The translations under genes and the position numbers were made by a program. Source: an uncultured Eubacteriales bacterium (GTDB lineage Bacteria; Bacillota; Clostridia; Christensenellales; UBA1242). From it: a stretch of 19,089 bases of DNA. Location: contig CATZIR010000002.1 of assembly GCA_958420145.1 (NCBI GenBank), positions 1 to 19,089 of the forward strand. Direction: 5' to 3'. Shown piece by piece: positions 18,861 through 19,089 of this stretch; position 1 is the first letter of the stretch, and every line of letters begins with the position of its first letter. The notes beneath the pieces are model-generated. The model made no database searches and was not told the origin of the DNA. It saw nothing but the letters and a program-made list of their open reading frames with translations.

Positions 18861-18879
18861 AATCTCGTCTTCCGCTCCA
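18861..18879 (+). other. tRNA-Gly 3' end fragment, putative attR core
   Basis: AATCTCGTCTTCCGCTCCA matches the 3' half of the T-arm plus acceptor stem and CCA of bacterial tRNA-Gly (5' acceptor GCGGAAG). No 5' part of that tRNA precedes it. Sequence identity to tRNA breaks down just upstream, where CAGTTCTT replaces the expected GGGTTCG. This marks the crossover between element and host. Confidence 0.8.
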
Positions 18880-18923
18880 TTTTTTTTATAAAAGGGGTTT
18901 AACCTACCAAGGAAAAGAATTAT

Positions 18924-18997
18924 GGCACCATAGCCAAGCGGTAAGGCTCGGGTCTGCAAAACCCTCATCCACGGTTCGATTCCGTGTGGTGCCTCCA
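18924..18997 (+). tRNA. tRNA-Cys (GCA)
   Basis: A 74-nt cloverleaf. Acceptor GGCACCA pairs fully with TGGTGCC (18987-18993), followed by discriminator T (typical for tRNA-Cys) and encoded CCA (18995-18997). Anticodon GCA is at 18956-18958 and the T-arm loop reads TTCGATT. It belongs to the host Gly-Cys-Leu cluster, with its upstream neighbour now disrupted by the element. Confidence 0.96.
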
Positions 18998-19004
18998 TTA
19001 ATAT

Positions 19005-19089
19005 GCCGAAGTGGCGGAATAGGCAGACGCAAGGGACTTAAAATCCCTCGAGGGCAACTTCGTGCCGGTTCAAGTCCGGCCTCCGGCAC
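19005..19089 (+). tRNA. tRNA-Leu (TAA), cut by the window edge
   Basis: GCCGAAGTGGCGGAATAGGC opens a class II tRNA with anticodon TAA at 19039-19041, a long variable arm and a T-arm GCCGG-TTCAAGT-CCGGC. The 3' acceptor strand CTCCGGC leaves one A-C mismatch against GCCGAAG at the fifth pair. The window ends after AC, so the last two bases of the CCA end are missing. Confidence 0.94.

Larger units (their letters stand above)
445..18879. mobile_element. Integrative genetic element (phage- or satellite-like), left limit uncertain
   Basis: The span holds a tyrosine integrase next to a tRNA-Gly 3' fragment, a divergent repressor/Cro-type switch, a recombination module, replication genes, a serine recombinase and an FtsK-like ATPase. 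All share a low-GC style distinct from the gene at 1-150 and from the tRNAs at the right. The right limit rests on the tRNA-Gly fragment ending at 18879. The left limit is only the first AT-rich gene; the true boundary may lie at 151-444 or outside the window. No virion, packaging or lysis gene and no relaxase was recognised, so the element could be a satellite, a plasmid-like integrative element, or the early half of a larger prophage. Confidence 0.7.

Noticed and set aside
18904..19089. Reverse-strand open frame of 61 codons over the tRNA genes
   Set aside because: It is the antisense of tRNA-Cys and tRNA-Leu, a familiar spurious translation, with no ribosome binding site.

Overview
The window reads as an AT-rich (roughly 30% GC by eye) integrative element in a low-GC Gram-positive host, probably a gut-type Clostridia/Bacillota bacterium. 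That assignment is an inference from the strong AGGAGG-type ribosome binding sites, the consensus TTGACA/TATAAT promoters and the tRNA sequences. The right edge is clear: a tyrosine integrase gene, an attachment-site-like region full of repeats, a 19-nt fragment matching the 3' end of bacterial tRNA-Gly, and then intact host tRNA-Cys(GCA) and tRNA-Leu(TAA). Gly-Cys-Leu is a known tRNA cluster order (glyW-cysT-leuZ in E. coli), so the element probably inserted in the 3' end of tRNA-Gly. The left edge is not resolved. A visibly GC-richer partial gene for an extracellular solute-binding protein lies at 1-150, followed by about 300 very AT-rich bases, and no reconstituted tRNA-Gly is visible there.

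Layout: (1) 445-3079, a rightward operon of four unrecognised genes and a soluble FtsK/HerA-type DNA-pumping ATPase, closed by a bidirectional terminator. (2) 3111-5088, a short leftward operon with its own consensus promoter: a serine recombinase, a KOW/SH3-like small protein, a tandem-HTH protein related to the recombinase's DNA-binding domain, a small helical protein and a three-helix membrane protein. (3) 5251-16157, one long leftward early operon from a perfect 17-bp-spaced promoter at 16238-16266 to a terminator at 5211-5241. In transcription order it encodes Cro-like regulators, a zinc-ribbon protein, a PD-(D/E)XK exonuclease, a putative single-strand annealing protein, an SSB, an ERCC4-type nuclease, a winged-helix protein, a DUF6291-like replisome organizer, a DnaB-type helicase, and a 742-residue RNA-repair enzyme with kinase, phosphatase and ligase domains. 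(4) 16355-18590, a rightward lysogeny operon: two XRE repressors and the integrase.

The genes form a coherent early-phage programme: a divergent repressor/Cro switch with three related operator half-sites, DNA recombination (exonuclease + annealing protein + SSB + nuclease), replication (loader + helicase, with a candidate origin inside the loader gene) and RNA repair. There are no capsid, portal, terminase, tail or lysis genes. If the left edge really is host DNA, this would be a roughly 18.5-kb satellite- or plasmid-like element rather than a full prophage. If not, late genes lie beyond base 1.

The most unusual points are the three-domain RNA repair enzyme, SSB-like acidic tips on both the helicase and the SSB, the 10-bp iteron array inside the loader gene, and an outward promoter at the right end that could feed the orphaned downstream tRNAs or read across attP in the circular form.
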